The notes: generated from the letters alone by a model not told the origin. A stretch of DNA of 64,000 bases from Lachnospiraceae bacterium JLR.KK008 (GCA_037015955.1 CP143548.1:2288001-2352000); one strand, 5' to 3'; shown: positions 15,904 through 25,335, counted from the stretch's first letter. Program-made: numbers and translations.

Positions 15904-18720
15904 ATGAATTATGGAAAGAAAGGGATCCGCAAAAAGCAAAAATCACTTCATTCCACTTCGACCAAACTGGGGCGCAAACTGACTCTTCTTATAACGAAAG
16001 CCATACTGGTGAGCATCATTGCCGTCACTGTCATCGGCATCAGCGCCGGGCTCGGCGTATTTAAAGGAATCTTAAGTTCCGCACCCGATATTTCTCATAT
16101 CGACGTGTCGCCTTCCGGCTTTTCCACCTTCGTCTATGACTCGGAGGGACATGAACTGGCAAAGCTGGTGGCAGCGGACTCCAATCGTATTCCGGTGACA
16201 ATGGAACAGATTCCGGAAGATCTGGCACACGCTTTTGTGGCCATCGAGGACGAACGATTTTATGAGCACAACGGCATCGACATCAAAGGCATTATCCGTG
16301 CGGGCGTCATCGCCATTAAAAACAGAGACCTGTCTCAGGGCGCCAGCACGATTACCCAGCAGTTATTAAAAAACAATGTCTTTGAGGGCTGGACGAACGA
16401 GACGACCATCGAGAGTATCAAGCGAAAGCTGCAGGAACAATATCTGGCGCTTGAACTGGAAAAGGTGATGGATAAAGACAAGATCCTCGAAAATTATATG
16501 AATACCATCAACCTTGGACAAAATACGCTCGGCGTTCAGGCAGCGTCCCTGCGCTATTTCGGCAAGCCGGTCTACCAGCTCAAACTCTCGGAATGTGCCG
16601 TGATCGCCGGCATCACCCAGAATCCTTCCAGATATAACCCGATCTCCCATCCAGAGGAGAACGAAAAGCGCCAGAGAACCGTCCTCTCTCATATGCTGGA
16701 GCAGGGATATATCACGCAGGAAGAATACGACGAGGCGATCGAGGATGACGTCTATTCCCGCATTCAGACTGTCAATGAAGAATCCGAGGAGGATTCCGTA
16801 TATACATACTTTGTGGACGCACTCACTCAGGATGTATTGGACGATCTTGTCAACGTAGCCGGCTACAACGAGACGCAGGCTTACAATCTGCTGTACAGCG
16901 GAGGTTTGAGCATTTATACGACGCAGGACAGCGCCATTCAGGCAATCTGTGACGAGGCTTTCAGCAATCCGGACAACTTCCCTGCCGACACCAAATGGCT
17001 GCTCAGTTACGAACTGTCCGTAAAAAAGGCGAACGGAGAAGTGGAAAACCACAGCTCTGAAATGTTTAAGGCACATTTCCAGCAGGAGAAAAAATCATTC
17101 AATATGCTCTATGCTTCACAGGAAGACGCATACGCGGCCATTGAAGCCTACAAGGAGGCTGTGATCGGTTCCGGAGATGAAGCAATCGGGGAAAAGGTTT
17201 CTCTGACGCCCCAGCCGCAGGTATCGCTCACTGTCATGGATCAGAATACGGGCTATGTAGTGGCCATGGTAGGCGGCAGAGGCACAAAGGAGGCCAGCCG
17301 GACGCTCAACCGCGCAACCGATACTTCCCGCCAGCCCGGCTCCACATTTAAGATCGTCTCCACCTATGCTCCCGCTCTGGACAGCGCCGGCATGACGCTG
17401 GCCACGGTTGAGAACGATGCGCCTTACAGCTATGCGGACGGACGTCCGGTCTCGAACTGGTACAGCTCCGGCTATCGTGGTCTATGCTCCCTGCGCGACG
17501 GCATCCGCGATTCCTTAAATATTGTCACCGTCAAGGCGCTGACACAGATCACGCCTCAGCTTGGCTTCGACTACCTGATCAACTTTGGATTTACTACTGT
17601 CGTGGACCGCTATGAAGTCAACGGGCAGATTTATTCCGATATTCAGCAGTCACTGGCTCTCGGCGGGATCACAAAGGGCGTCACCAATCAGGAACTGAAC
17701 GCTGCCTATGCAGCCATCGCCAACGGTGGGATCTATTATAAACCCACCTTATATACAAAGGTCGTAGACCATGACGGAAAACTGATTCTTGACAATACCA
17801 AACCGGAAAATCACCGGGTAATCAAAGAAACGACCGCCTATCTGCTGACTGATGCCATGGAAGATGTCGTCACCTCCGGCACCGGCGGTTCCGTCAACTT
17901 TGGCAACATGGCGATCGCCGGTAAGACAGGTACTACCTCTGACTATAATGACGTATGGTTTGCCGGCTATACCCCATATTACACGGCCACCACATGGGCA
18001 GGCTACGATAACAATACGAAACTGACCGGATCAGAAAAAAATCTTGCAAAAGTATTATGGCGTTCGGTGATGTCTAAGATCCATGAGGGACTGCCTAACG
18101 AATCTTTCGTACGTCCCTCCGGCATTGTCAGCGCCACCGTATGCAGCAGATCGGGCAAGCTGCCCGTCGCAGGGCTGTGCAACTCCACTCTGAAGAGCGA
18201 ATATTTTGCCGAGGGTACCGTCCCTTCCGAGAGCTGTGATGTACATTATTCCGGCATGGTATGCGCCTACAGTATGCTGCCCGCCTCCGATGAATGTCCG
18301 TTTGCAATGGCCGGAACATTGGAACTGCCGCCGGATGAAGGCGGCACGGGTAAAAAATCCACGACCGCGGGCGACCCGGCGACCGATCCTCTTCAGACAG
18401 GCGAATCCCCTCTGATAGACGCCAATGTGGAAAAATGTCAACACAATGCGGAGTTCCTCGTACAACCGGGAGCTGAACTGATCATTGAACAACAACGACT
18501 GGAACTGATCGCAAACGCAGTACAGAATGGAATCGTCCTGCCGGAAACGATCACCAATCCGAACGGAATTCCACAGGTACCTGCCGATCAGGTACCAGGC
18601 ATCCCCGGACTGGACACCCCTGTTCCCGGAACCGAAACACCTGTTGTCACTGACCCGAACACCGTGGTCCCTCCGGTGCAGCCACCGGAACAACAACCGG
18701 TACAGCCGCCAGCCCAGTAA
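15904..18720 (+). CDS. Class A penicillin-binding protein (PBP1A family)
   Basis: This bifunctional peptidoglycan synthase has 938 residues. The start has AGGAGG 8 nt upstream. A short basic cytoplasmic tail and one membrane anchor (about 30-52) precede a GT51 glycosyltransferase domain with the catalytic Glu in VAIEDERFYEHNGID (about 112-125) and the STITQQLLKN motif. The transpeptidase domain has the active Ser480 in PGSTFK and a KTGTT box at 674-678. An extracellular tail rich in Pro, Gln and Thr (about 815-938) is unusually long and may sit in the wall. It is monocistronic, ended by the strong hairpin at 18758. Confidence 0.95.
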   Translation: MNYGKKGIRKKQKSLHSTSTKLGRKLTLLITKAILVSIIAVTVIGISAGLGVFKGILSSAPDISHIDVSPSGFSTFVYDSEGHELAKLVAADSNRIPVTMEQIPEDLAHAFVAIEDERFYEHNGIDIKGIIRAGVIAIKNRDLSQGASTITQQLLKNNVFEGWTNETTIESIKRKLQEQYLALELEKVMDKDKILENYMNTINLGQNTLGVQAASLRYFGKPVYQLKLSECAVIAGITQNPSRYNPISHPEENEKRQRTVLSHMLEQGYITQEEYDEAIEDDVYSRIQTVNEESEEDSVYTYFVDALTQDVLDDLVNVAGYNETQAYNLLYSGGLSIYTTQDSAIQAICDEAFSNPDNFPADTKWLLSYELSVKKANGEVENHSSEMFKAHFQQEKKSFNMLYASQEDAYAAIEAYKEAVIGSGDEAIGEKVSLTPQPQVSLTVMDQNTGYVVAMVGGRGTKEASRTLNRATDTSRQPGSTFKIVSTYAPALDSAGMTLATVENDAPYSYADGRPVSNWYSSGYRGLCSLRDGIRDSLNIVTVKALTQITPQLGFDYLINFGFTTVVDRYEVNGQIYSDIQQSLALGGITKGVTNQELNAAYAAIANGGIYYKPTLYTKVVDHDGKLILDNTKPENHRVIKETTAYLLTDAMEDVVTSGTGGSVNFGNMAIAGKTGTTSDYNDVWFAGYTPYYTATTWAGYDNNTKLTGSEKNLAKVLWRSVMSKIHEGLPNESFVRPSGIVSATVCSRSGKLPVAGLCNSTLKSEYFAEGTVPSESCDVHYSGMVCAYSMLPASDECPFAMAGTLELPPDEGGTGKKSTTAGDPATDPLQTGESPLIDANVEKCQHNAEFLVQPGAELIIEQQRLELIANAVQNGIVLPETITNPNGIPQVPADQVPGIPGLDTPVPGTETPVVTDPNTVVPPVQPPEQQPVQPPAQ

Positions 18721-18757
18721 ACGACAGATCTTAACCTTATCCGCCAAGTCAGAAAAG

Positions 18758-18789
18758 GGGCGTATGTGTAACCGTTTACACATACGCCC
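18758..18789. terminator. Bidirectional terminator between PBP and the TetR operon
   Basis: A perfect 14-bp stem, GGGCGTATGTGTAA with TTACACATACGCCC, and a 4-nt loop are flanked by AAAA on the left and TTCTTTG on the right. It serves both convergent genes. Confidence 0.9.
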
Positions 18790-18796
18790 TTCTTTG

Positions 18797-19078
18797 TTAT
18801 TCTCCCTTGCCGACAGCTGCGATCTGTTCCCGCAGCGCATCCGCACCGCTTCTTGCATCACGGATCGCCCTGCATTTGTCTGCAAATTCAGTATTCTCCT
18901 CATCTTTATGCGCTTCATACCATGCCCTGCCGATCTCCCGGTAATTCTGATCGATGACTTCCTCACAGGTGTGAAGCAGATTTTTCAGTCTCGTGAGTTC
19001 CGCCAGTTCTTTGGCCTTTCTGCTGATCCCCTGTCCGGTCTCCGACACCGTTCTTTCCAGTTTGTCAAAAAAATTCAT
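18797..19078 (-). CDS. Small helical protein of unknown function
   Basis: The 93-residue soluble, mostly helical protein starts MNFFDKLERTVSETGQG with AGGAGGATGAGG upstream. It resembles the N-terminal helical part of small Clostridia proteins that often end in a zinc ribbon (pattern of FDKL, KAKELAELTRLK, and IGRAWYEAHKDE), but here the C-terminal Cys pairs are missing and the protein ends after a helix. It starts 13 bp after the TetR stop codon and is co-transcribed with it. Function unknown. Confidence 0.7.
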   Translation of the reverse strand: MNFFDKLERTVSETGQGISRKAKELAELTRLKNLLHTCEEVIDQNYREIGRAWYEAHKDEENTEFADKCRAIRDARSGADALREQIAAVGKGE

Positions 19079-19091
19079 ACCTCATCCTCCT

Positions 19092-19655
19092 TTATTCCAT
19101 TTCCCTGATAATCTCATACAGGGAATGGTCTTTGATATAATTAAACAGATCCCGCATCTCCTGCGGAGAGACAATCATCCCATCCCGTATCCAGGCAATA
19201 ACAATAAATCCCAGAAATTCCGAATAATATCTCGCCAGTGTCTCATGTGACAGGAGCTTATGCCGGGACACCTTGTTATGGGAATATTCCTCAATAAAGT
19301 CAAGCAATGTCTCATACAGACTGCTCTTGACAATGCTCTCAAACGAGTTCTGTCCTTCCAGCCGGTAAACCTTCCCATAAAACTCTCTGTCTTTCAACAT
19401 CTGCACAAAGATCAGCACAACCGCATCATCCAGCATATCATTCTGTATCATCGGTTTCACAGGCGCAATCACTTCTGACTTAAAAATATGCTCCAACAAC
19501 TGGTATTTATCCTGAAAATGATTGTAAAAAGTAGGGCGGATAACCCCGGCGCCCTCGGCAATCTCCTGGATCGTAATCTTTTTTACCGGCATACTGACCG
19601 CCAGTGCTTTAAAGCTCTCCACGAGCTTTTTTTCCACGTTTTCTTTCCTGCGCAT
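19092..19655 (-). CDS. TetR family transcriptional regulator
   Basis: The 187-residue regulator has an N-terminal TetR helix-turn-helix at about 8-55, with ITIQEIAEGAGVIRPTFYNHFQDKYQLL matching the family signature. The helical C-terminal ligand or dimerisation region has the look of DhaS/TetR_C-type regulators. It heads a two-gene operon with the 93-residue helical protein downstream. No transporter is adjacent, so its target is not clear. No obvious inverted repeat was seen immediately upstream of its start. Confidence 0.88.
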   Translation of the reverse strand: MRRKENVEKKLVESFKALAVSMPVKKITIQEIAEGAGVIRPTFYNHFQDKYQLLEHIFKSEVIAPVKPMIQNDMLDDAVVLIFVQMLKDREFYGKVYRLEGQNSFESIVKSSLYETLLDFIEEYSHNKVSRHKLLSHETLARYYSEFLGFIVIAWIRDGMIVSPQEMRDLFNYIKDHSLYEIIREME

Positions 19656-19686
19656 ATTTTCCAGCCTTTCTTACTATCAGGGTAAC

Positions 19687-19716
19687 AAAAAAGCCTTGTT
19701 TACACAAGGCTTTTTT
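19687..19716. terminator. Bidirectional Rho-independent terminator
   Basis: AAAAAAGCCTTG, a 6-nt loop TTTACA, then CAAGGCTTTTTT form a perfect hairpin. It lies just downstream of the small gene at 19738-19989. Confidence 0.9.
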
Positions 19717-19737
19717 CAAGACATTGCCGACTGCATA

Positions 19738-19989
19738 TCAATCGTTTTTCAATGTTTCCTCTCCGTGAATCTGCTGTATCACATAACCAACGACTTCCTC
19801 TGGCGCAGGTATCTTTCCTTCCGGTGCCATCTTCCGGCGCCAGTCTGGCATTCCAGCGACACCTTCCGGAAAGCCATGACAGGCAGCCGCAATGGCAGTC
19901 TGTATCTCTGCTTTTACTTCCGCAACACTCACACCGTTCTTACGGGCGATCTCCTGATAAATCCCGGTCATGTCCATACGCAATCCCAT
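19738..19989 (-). CDS. Small helical protein resembling a Spo0A C-terminal-like domain
   Basis: The product is 83 residues, taking the ATG at 19989 (GAGG about 9 nt upstream); an ATG at 19977 is also possible. The N-terminal half, MTGIYQEIARKNGVSVAEVKAEI then QTAIAAACHG, looks like the short helical motif that small Clostridia proteins share with the Spo0A C-terminal DNA-binding domain. The rest is Pro-rich and ends with a helix (EEVVGYVIQQIHG). It has its own clear promoter and terminator, so it is a genuine single gene. DNA binding is a guess from resemblance only. Confidence 0.65.
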   Translation of the reverse strand: MGLRMDMTGIYQEIARKNGVSVAEVKAEIQTAIAAACHGFPEGVAGMPDWRRKMAPEGKIPAPEEVVGYVIQQIHGEETLKND

Positions 19990-20030
19990 CCTTCCTTCCC
20001 TCTTCTGCCGCAAAATCCATATGATACCGC

Positions 20031-20059
20031 ATTATAGGGAATTATATTCTCTACGTCAA
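20031..20059 (-). promoter_or_regulatory. Promoter of the small gene at 19738-19989
   Basis: The minus strand has TTGACG (20054-20059), a 17-bp spacer and TATAAT (20031-20036), a near-consensus housekeeping promoter. Confidence 0.8.
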
Positions 20060-20076
20060 TACCTTTTGATAATTCA

Positions 20077-20105
20077 ATTCCATAGAAATTGGTAAATTAT
20101 GGAAT
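20077..20105. promoter_or_regulatory. Inverted repeat upstream of the XRE regulator
   Basis: The arms ATTCCATA (20077-20084) and TATGGAAT (20098-20105) are perfect and 21 bp apart, about two helical turns. They overlap a weak -10 (TACAAT at 20105-20110). This is a plausible autoregulatory operator of the downstream HTH protein. Confidence 0.5.
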
Positions 20106-20135
20106 ACAATGATAGAAAAGGATGGATAAGCAACA

Positions 20136-20441
20136 ATGGAAAAATTTTTTTGGCAGAGGCTCGCGCAGCTGCGCAGCCAGAAAGGTGTATCCGCAAGAGA
20201 TATGAGTCTGTCGCTTGGACAGAGTGAAAGTTATATCAATAAAATCGAAAACGGTAAAGCGCTGCCATCCATGCAGGCGTTCTTTTACATCTGTGACTAT
20301 CTCGGTATTTCGCCGCGCGATTTCTTTGACGAAACCAACAGCGATCCGGTTGCCATTGAAGCCCTGACCAAAGACCTCAAAGGCCTGTCGGAGAGTCAGA
20401 TCGCCAGCGTCGCCAGTATCGTGAAAGAGTTGAAGGGGTGA
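20136..20441 (+). CDS. XRE-family helix-turn-helix regulator
   Basis: The 101-residue protein has a Cro/C1-type HTH at about 7-62 (RLAQLRSQKGVSARDMSLSLGQ, then ESYINKIENGKALPS), followed by a short helical tail (LSESQIASVASIVKELKG) likely used for dimerisation. AAAGGA precedes the start. It stands alone on the plus strand and its stop codon abuts the end of the convergent gene at 20442. The inverted repeat just upstream suggests it controls its own expression. Confidence 0.9.
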   Translation: MEKFFWQRLAQLRSQKGVSARDMSLSLGQSESYINKIENGKALPSMQAFFYICDYLGISPRDFFDETNSDPVAIEALTKDLKGLSESQIASVASIVKELKG

Positions 20442-22043
20442 TCACAACCCCTCCAGCAAACCTTCGATTCCTCTTTCTTCGTAGATACCGCGATAATATT
20501 CCACCTCATCCCCGATCAAATCGTCGATGACCTGCATCCCCAGCAGTTCCACCGGCGCTTTGTCATCGGTCATCAGATAGTTTCCCGGCTCATAGGCGGT
20601 AAGCCCCTCTTCCACCCGATTCATCATCGCCCCCAGCGCCTGATCCGTCACCTGTGCCGCGCCGGCCTGAAATGTCTCCAGTATATCCGGCGCATCCGAG
20701 GCAAAGAGTTCCCGGTTGGTCGAGCCGGACACATCGACCGTATATACGCTGGCAAATACATGAGAGATCGTATCCGCCAGATATTGATTGATATTTCCCT
20801 CATTTCGACCACGCATATTCATGTTGACAACCATCACGCCGCCTTCATTCAGGTGCTCCTTTACCATCGTGAAAAATTCCACGGATGACATCTGGAAGGG
20901 AATCGTAATGTCCTGGTAAGCATCCACCATGATGACATCATATTTGTGGTCGACCGCATTTAAAAAGGCTCTGCCATCGTAAGTCGTCACTTTCATATCT
21001 TCCGGCAGCCGGAAATACTTCCGCGCCAGCATCGTGATCTTACTATCGATCTCCACCCCCTCGACTTTCATATCCGGAAAATAACGGCTGCACTGAGTCG
21101 CAAAAGTACCGGTACCCATGCCGAGAATGAGCGCCTCTGTCTGCGTCTTTCGGTCGACGCCCGCCATCAGCGGCGCCGCCATGGCATAATCATAGTACAT
21201 TCCTGTCAGACTGCCGTCTTTTTTCAAAATAGACTGTACCCCAAACAACACATTGGTCGATAAGATGATATTGTCCTCGTCTTCTTTTACCTGCAGATAA
21301 TTGTAAACAGACTCCCCTTCATATGTCAGATCACTCTCCCAGAAAGCAAAGCTGCCCGAAACACCAAATACGCAACACACAAGAAAAAGCAGAACGCTGA
21401 CAATGCTCTTCTTCCCCGCCCGCCGCTTATTGATAAAATAAAGAAGCGCCAGCAAAAGCAAAATACCTGCAAACAATAGAAAGGTAATGGACGTACCGAC
21501 TGCCGGTATCGTCACAAAGGTAGGCAGAAAAGTCCCAAGTATGCTGCCAATCGTATTGAAAGCGCCCAGCGCACCCACTGTCTTACCATTGTCATCCAGG
21601 CTGTCCACCGTATATTTGGCGAGCGAAGGCGTCACCGTCCCCAACAGAAAAAGAGGAAACACAAAGACAAGCATACAGGCAATAAAAGCCGCCCAGATCA
21701 GGTAATTGCTGCTCACCGTAAAGATCAGCGCCGCTGATACGGCAAGAATCACATATTTGCCAAGCACCGGGATAAAGGCGATCCAAATGGCTGCAGTGAG
21801 AATACGCCCATACAGCCTGTCCGGATTGGGGTCCCGGTCCGACACCCGCCCGCCATAAATATTTCCAAGCGCCATGGCGATCATAATCGTACCGATAATA
21901 ATCGTCCAGACGATCTGCGAAGAACTGAAATAAGGCGCCAGCAGTCTGCTGGCACCCAGTTCCACCGCCATCACTGACATACCCGCAAAAAATTCGGTCA
22001 TATACAAATATAACTTATTGGATAATATATTATTTTCTTTCAT
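20442..22043 (-). CDS. Membrane-fused spermidine-synthase-like protein
   Basis: The 533-residue fusion has an N-terminal half with about seven membrane helices of transporter-like character (ELGASRLLAPYFSSSQIVWT at the start is typical of this fusion family). The C-terminal half is a class I methyltransferase-fold aminopropyltransferase-like domain with the nucleotide site LILGMGTGTFATQCSRYFP, the acidic VEGVEIDSKI and the VDAYQDITIPFQ catalytic-region motif. Classical SpeE uses DxxDGE-like motifs that are not obvious here, so true spermidine synthesis is uncertain. These fusions are widespread but mostly uncharacterised. It shares no intergenic space with the XRE gene. Confidence 0.85.
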   Translation of the reverse strand: MKENNILSNKLYLYMTEFFAGMSVMAVELGASRLLAPYFSSSQIVWTIIIGTIMIAMALGNIYGGRVSDRDPNPDRLYGRILTAAIWIAFIPVLGKYVILAVSAALIFTVSSNYLIWAAFIACMLVFVFPLFLLGTVTPSLAKYTVDSLDDNGKTVGALGAFNTIGSILGTFLPTFVTIPAVGTSITFLLFAGILLLLALLYFINKRRAGKKSIVSVLLFLVCCVFGVSGSFAFWESDLTYEGESVYNYLQVKEDEDNIILSTNVLFGVQSILKKDGSLTGMYYDYAMAAPLMAGVDRKTQTEALILGMGTGTFATQCSRYFPDMKVEGVEIDSKITMLARKYFRLPEDMKVTTYDGRAFLNAVDHKYDVIMVDAYQDITIPFQMSSVEFFTMVKEHLNEGGVMVVNMNMRGRNEGNINQYLADTISHVFASVYTVDVSGSTNRELFASDAPDILETFQAGAAQVTDQALGAMMNRVEEGLTAYEPGNYLMTDDKAPVELLGMQVIDDLIGDEVEYYRGIYEERGIEGLLEGL

Positions 22044-22129
22044 GAATTACTCTTTCTGTCTCAACACTCTGCACCGCTGCATTTCCTGCGCCGAAGTATC
22101 GTTCTCCGCCTCCATTGACAGGCAGGCGC

Positions 22130-22822
22130 TTATTTTATCCGCAGCATCCGCAGATCATCTTTCTGCTCCCTCGTAATGCGGCTGCTCTCAACCGACTTCT
22201 GGATCGCCTTATTGTGGGTCCATGGCGCCAGACGCTGTTCCTTTATATAAGGAAGAATCTGTTCATATTGTTTTGCCAATGCAGTGGCAAAATACCAGGC
22301 GACCATCATGTTCACATAATACTCTTCTGAACGGATGGCTGCTACCAGATCCGGATATGCCGTATCAAATGCCTCATCGAGGTAAAAGCGCATCAGCATA
22401 CCAACGCCAAACCGCACCGTATACGTATGTCCGCTGGAAATCCATTGCCTGATCTGTGTCAACAGATCAGGCAGATGTCTCTGAAAGATTTTCGGACACA
22501 CAAGATCACAGGTCGCCCAGTTGTCCACATACGGCAAGAACCGTTCCAAATGAGCGACACATGTGTCATAATCCTTCATCCCTTCTATGAGAAAGCCATG
22601 CAGATTGTTTTCCTCATAATACCGGTGCGGCAAAATCTGCAAAAATTCCGCCGCTTCCGGCGTCCTCGCGAACTGCCTGGCGTACTTTCGAAGCTGCGGC
22701 GTCCGTACCCCGATGATCGTCTCTTTCTCCACTGTCGGTATCAGTTTGCTGTGAAACTCCCGGTATGGAATATCCTGCATCGAAAACAACGCTTCTCTCA
22801 CTATCTGCGCTACGTCTGTCAT
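22130..22822 (-). CDS. AlkD-like DNA alkylation repair protein
   Basis: The 230-residue all-helical protein matches the DNA alkylation repair (HEAT-like repeat) family: IIGVRTPQLRKYARQFA near the start, then YEENNLHGFLIEGM, VDNWATCDLV and the C-terminal HNKAIQKSVESSRI. AlkD glycosylases remove N3- and N7-alkylpurines. The motif VDNWATCD contains the Trp and Asp region used for lesion recognition in this family. GGAGGAG precedes the start, 15 bp after the metY stop codon, so it is probably co-transcribed with metY, an association that seems functionally incidental. Confidence 0.88.
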   Translation of the reverse strand: MTDVAQIVREALFSMQDIPYREFHSKLIPTVEKETIIGVRTPQLRKYARQFARTPEAAEFLQILPHRYYEENNLHGFLIEGMKDYDTCVAHLERFLPYVDNWATCDLVCPKIFQRHLPDLLTQIRQWISSGHTYTVRFGVGMLMRFYLDEAFDTAYPDLVAAIRSEEYYVNMMVAWYFATALAKQYEQILPYIKEQRLAPWTHNKAIQKSVESSRITREQKDDLRMLRIK

Positions 22823-22837
22823 CGTCTCCTCCTGCCG

Positions 22838-24148
22838 TCAACGGATCGCTTTGAAGGCTTCCTCCAGATCCTGAATGATGTCATCGATATGCTCCGTGCC
22901 AATCGAAAGCCGGATCGTGTTCGGCCGGATGCCTTGCTCCTCCAGCTCCTGTTCGGTGCACTGCCCATGGGTCGTCGTCGCCGGATGAATGACAAGCGAT
23001 TTTACATCCGCAACATTGGCAAGCAGTGAAAACAGTTCCAGATGATCAATAAAATCCTTCGCCGTCTGACCGTCTCCCCTGATCTCAAACGTAAAGATTG
23101 AGCCGCCACCGTTAGGGAAATACTTCTCATACAGCGCCTTCTGTCTCTCATCGTCCGTGGCTGCCGGATGATGGACTTCCTCCACCTGCGGATGGTCTTT
23201 CAGATATTTTACGACCTGCAGCGCATTTTCCACATGGCGTTCCACACGCAGTGATAAAGTCTCCAGTCCCTGCAGGAAGAAGAACGCATGGAACGGCGAA
23301 ATACACGCCCCCGTATCACGCAGAAGGAGCGCACGAATCTTGGCCACAAACGCCGCCGGCCCTGCCGCTTCCGTAAATTTCACGCCATGATAGCTGGGAT
23401 TGGGTTCGGTCAGAGACGGAAATCTGCCGGAAGCCTCCCAGTCAAAATTCCCCCCATCCACAATGACACCGCCGATGGTCGTGCCATGCCCGCCGATAAA
23501 CTTCGTGGCCGAATGAACGACAATATCAGCGCCATAGTCAATCGGCCGTACCAGATAAGGCGTGGCAAACGTATTGTCCACAACAAGGGGAACCCCATGC
23601 GCATGTGCGATCGCGGCAATGGCCTCAATATCCACGACATCGGAATTGGGATTGCCAAGCGTCTCGATAAATACAGCCTTGGTATTGTCCCTGATGGCCG
23701 CTTCCACTTCTTTCTCATCAAATATATTGACAAATGTCGTCTCAATGCCAAAATCCGGGAGCGAATGCGCCAGCAGATTATAAGTGCCCCCATAAATATT
23801 GGTAGCGGAAACAATATGATCGCCCTTTTTAGCCAGATTTTCAAACGTGTACGCAATGGCTGCCGCCCCGGAGGCAACTGCCAGCGCCGCTACACCACCT
23901 TCCAGCGCCGCAATCCTTTTCTCAAAAACTTCCTGCGTCGGATTGGTCAGACGACCGTAAATGTTGCCTTCCTCCGAGAGCGCGAACCGCGCCGCCGCAT
24001 GATCACAGCTGTGAAATACATAGGAAGAAGTCTGATAGATCGGTACGGCCCTGGCATCCGTCACCGGGTCCGGTTTCTCCTGCCCCGCATGAAGCTGTAG
24101 TGTCTCAAATCGAAATGCTCTGTTTTCTCTTGTAATTTTCTCGCTCAT
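22838..24148 (-). CDS. metY: O-acetylhomoserine sulfhydrylase / aminocarboxypropyltransferase
   Basis: The 436-residue PLP enzyme of the Cys/Met metabolism family converts O-acetylhomoserine plus sulfide to homocysteine (and acts in related sulfhydrylations). The start has GGGAGAG upstream. Visible family features are the early FETLQLHAGQEKPDP, the PLP phosphate-contact YGRLTNPTQ region and the Schiff-base Lys in SATKFIGGHGT. The long Asn/Phe-rich loop around the NPSYHG motif is typical of MetY rather than MetB/MetC. It lies downstream of cysK on the same strand with a 125-bp gap. Both genes assimilate sulfide. Confidence 0.93.
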   Translation of the reverse strand: MSEKITRENRAFRFETLQLHAGQEKPDPVTDARAVPIYQTSSYVFHSCDHAAARFALSEEGNIYGRLTNPTQEVFEKRIAALEGGVAALAVASGAAAIAYTFENLAKKGDHIVSATNIYGGTYNLLAHSLPDFGIETTFVNIFDEKEVEAAIRDNTKAVFIETLGNPNSDVVDIEAIAAIAHAHGVPLVVDNTFATPYLVRPIDYGADIVVHSATKFIGGHGTTIGGVIVDGGNFDWEASGRFPSLTEPNPSYHGVKFTEAAGPAAFVAKIRALLLRDTGACISPFHAFFFLQGLETLSLRVERHVENALQVVKYLKDHPQVEEVHHPAATDDERQKALYEKYFPNGGGSIFTFEIRGDGQTAKDFIDHLELFSLLANVADVKSLVIHPATTTHGQCTEQELEEQGIRPNTIRLSIGTEHIDDIIQDLEEAFKAIR

Positions 24149-24273
24149 AAGTCTCTCCCTTTTCCATGGCCGGAAATCAGTTCCCTGTTCTCAGCACTTT
24201 TTCTATTAATGATTCTATAATGATACAAGCGGAATGTCAAAAGGTGTTATTTAATAGGATACCCCCAGGGATA

Positions 24274-25206
24274 TTACTCCGTAAACAGAGGCGTGGAGTA
24301 ATATCGATCACCCGTATCCGGAAGCAGAGCGACGATCGTCTTCCCTTTATTTTCCGGTCGTCTCGCAAGAACCATCGCCGCATGAAGAGCCGCACCGGAA
24401 GAGATTCCCACCAGTACGCCCTCTTTCCTGGCCAGCAGCTTCGCCGCCGCAAAGGCGTCATCATTGTCCACTTTGATGATCTCGTCATATATTTCCGTAT
24501 TCAGCACTTCCGGGACAAACCCGGCGCCAATACCCTGTATCTTATGCGGACCTCCTTTTCCCTCCGAGAGAAATGGAGACGCGGAAGGCTCCACAGCCAC
24601 GATCCGTACCTCCGGTTTCTGTCTCTTCAGATATTCTCCCGCCCCGGTGAGTGTGCCGCCGGTGCCGACACCGGCCACAAAAAGATCGACTGCGCCGTCC
24701 GTATCTTCCCAGATCTCCGGTCCTGTCGTCTCCCTGTGGATCGCCGGATTGGCCGGATTAACGAACTGTCCCGGAAGATAGCTGCCCGGAATCTCCCGTG
24801 CCAGCTCCTCCGCCTTCTCGATAGCACCCTTCATGCCCCTGGCTCCATCCGTCAGCACAAGCTCCGCCCCGTAGGCTTTCAGAATATTTCGTCTCTCCAC
24901 GCTCATCGTCTCCGGCATTGTCAGAATGATCCGGTATCCTTTGGCGGCAGCGATAGAAGCAAGGCCGATCCCCGTATTGCCGGAAGTCGGCTCGATGATG
25001 ACTGAGCCTTCCTTTAACTCTCCGCTTTCCTCCGCCTTCTCGATCATCGCCTTCGCTATCCGGTCCTTTACGCTCCCAGCCGGATTCAGATATTCCAGCT
25101 TAATGAGCAGCACAGCTTCCAACCCAAGCGCCCGTTCCACATTGACCGCCTCCACAAGCGGCGTATTGCCGATCAGTCCCAATGTTCCTTTATAAATACT
25201 TGCCAT
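24274..25206 (-). CDS. cysK: Cysteine synthase A (O-acetylserine sulfhydrylase)
   Basis: The 310-residue PLP enzyme makes cysteine from O-acetylserine and sulfide. The start at 25206 ([10 protein letters not shown]) has GGAGGG about 10 nt upstream. The Schiff-base Lys is in [10 protein letters not shown], the substrate loop [10 protein letters not shown] is present, and the phosphate-binding [12 protein letters not shown] is intact. The ISSGAALHA motif near the C-terminus is canonical. It has its own promoter at 25250-25278. Together with metY it forms a small sulfur-assimilation cluster. No T-box or SAM riboswitch fits in the short leader. Confidence 0.95.
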   Translation of the reverse strand: MASIYKGTLGLIGNTPLVEAVNVERALGLEAVLLIKLEYLNPAGSVKDRIAKAMIEKAEESGELKEGSVIIEPTSGNTGIGLASIAAAKGYRIILTMPETMSVERRNILKAYGAELVLTDGARGMKGAIEKAEELAREIPGSYLPGQFVNPANPAIHRETTGPEIWEDTDGAVDLFVAGVGTGGTLTGAGEYLKRQKPEVRIVAVEPSASPFLSEGKGGPHKIQGIGAGFVPEVLNTEIYDEIIKVDNDDAFAAAKLLARKEGVLVGISSGAALHAAMVLARRPENKGKTIVALLPDTGDRYYSTPLFTE

Positions 25207-25249
25207 TTTATTCATTCCCTCCAATTCCTATTGATTAAGTATGATTATA

Positions 25250-25278
25250 GTATTACACCATTTTTTTCCGGTTGTCAA
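25250..25278 (-). promoter_or_regulatory. cysK promoter
   Basis: The minus strand has TTGACA (25273-25278), a 17-bp spacer and TAATAC (25250-25255). A second TATAAT lies 6 bp further downstream. Confidence 0.7.
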
Positions 25279-25335
25279 TAAAATTCCGTAGAAAATATTT
25301 TGCGAGATTAAAATGAAAGCTGAAGCAGGCCATGC

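Noticed and set aside
18055-18966. 303-codon minus-strand open frame
   Set aside because: It overlaps the 3' part of the PBP gene, crosses the strong terminator at 18758 and has an Arg-rich shadow composition.
24149-25335. SAM riboswitch or T-box for the cysK/metY genes
   Set aside because: The leaders are too short and no conserved T-box or SAM motif sequence is present.
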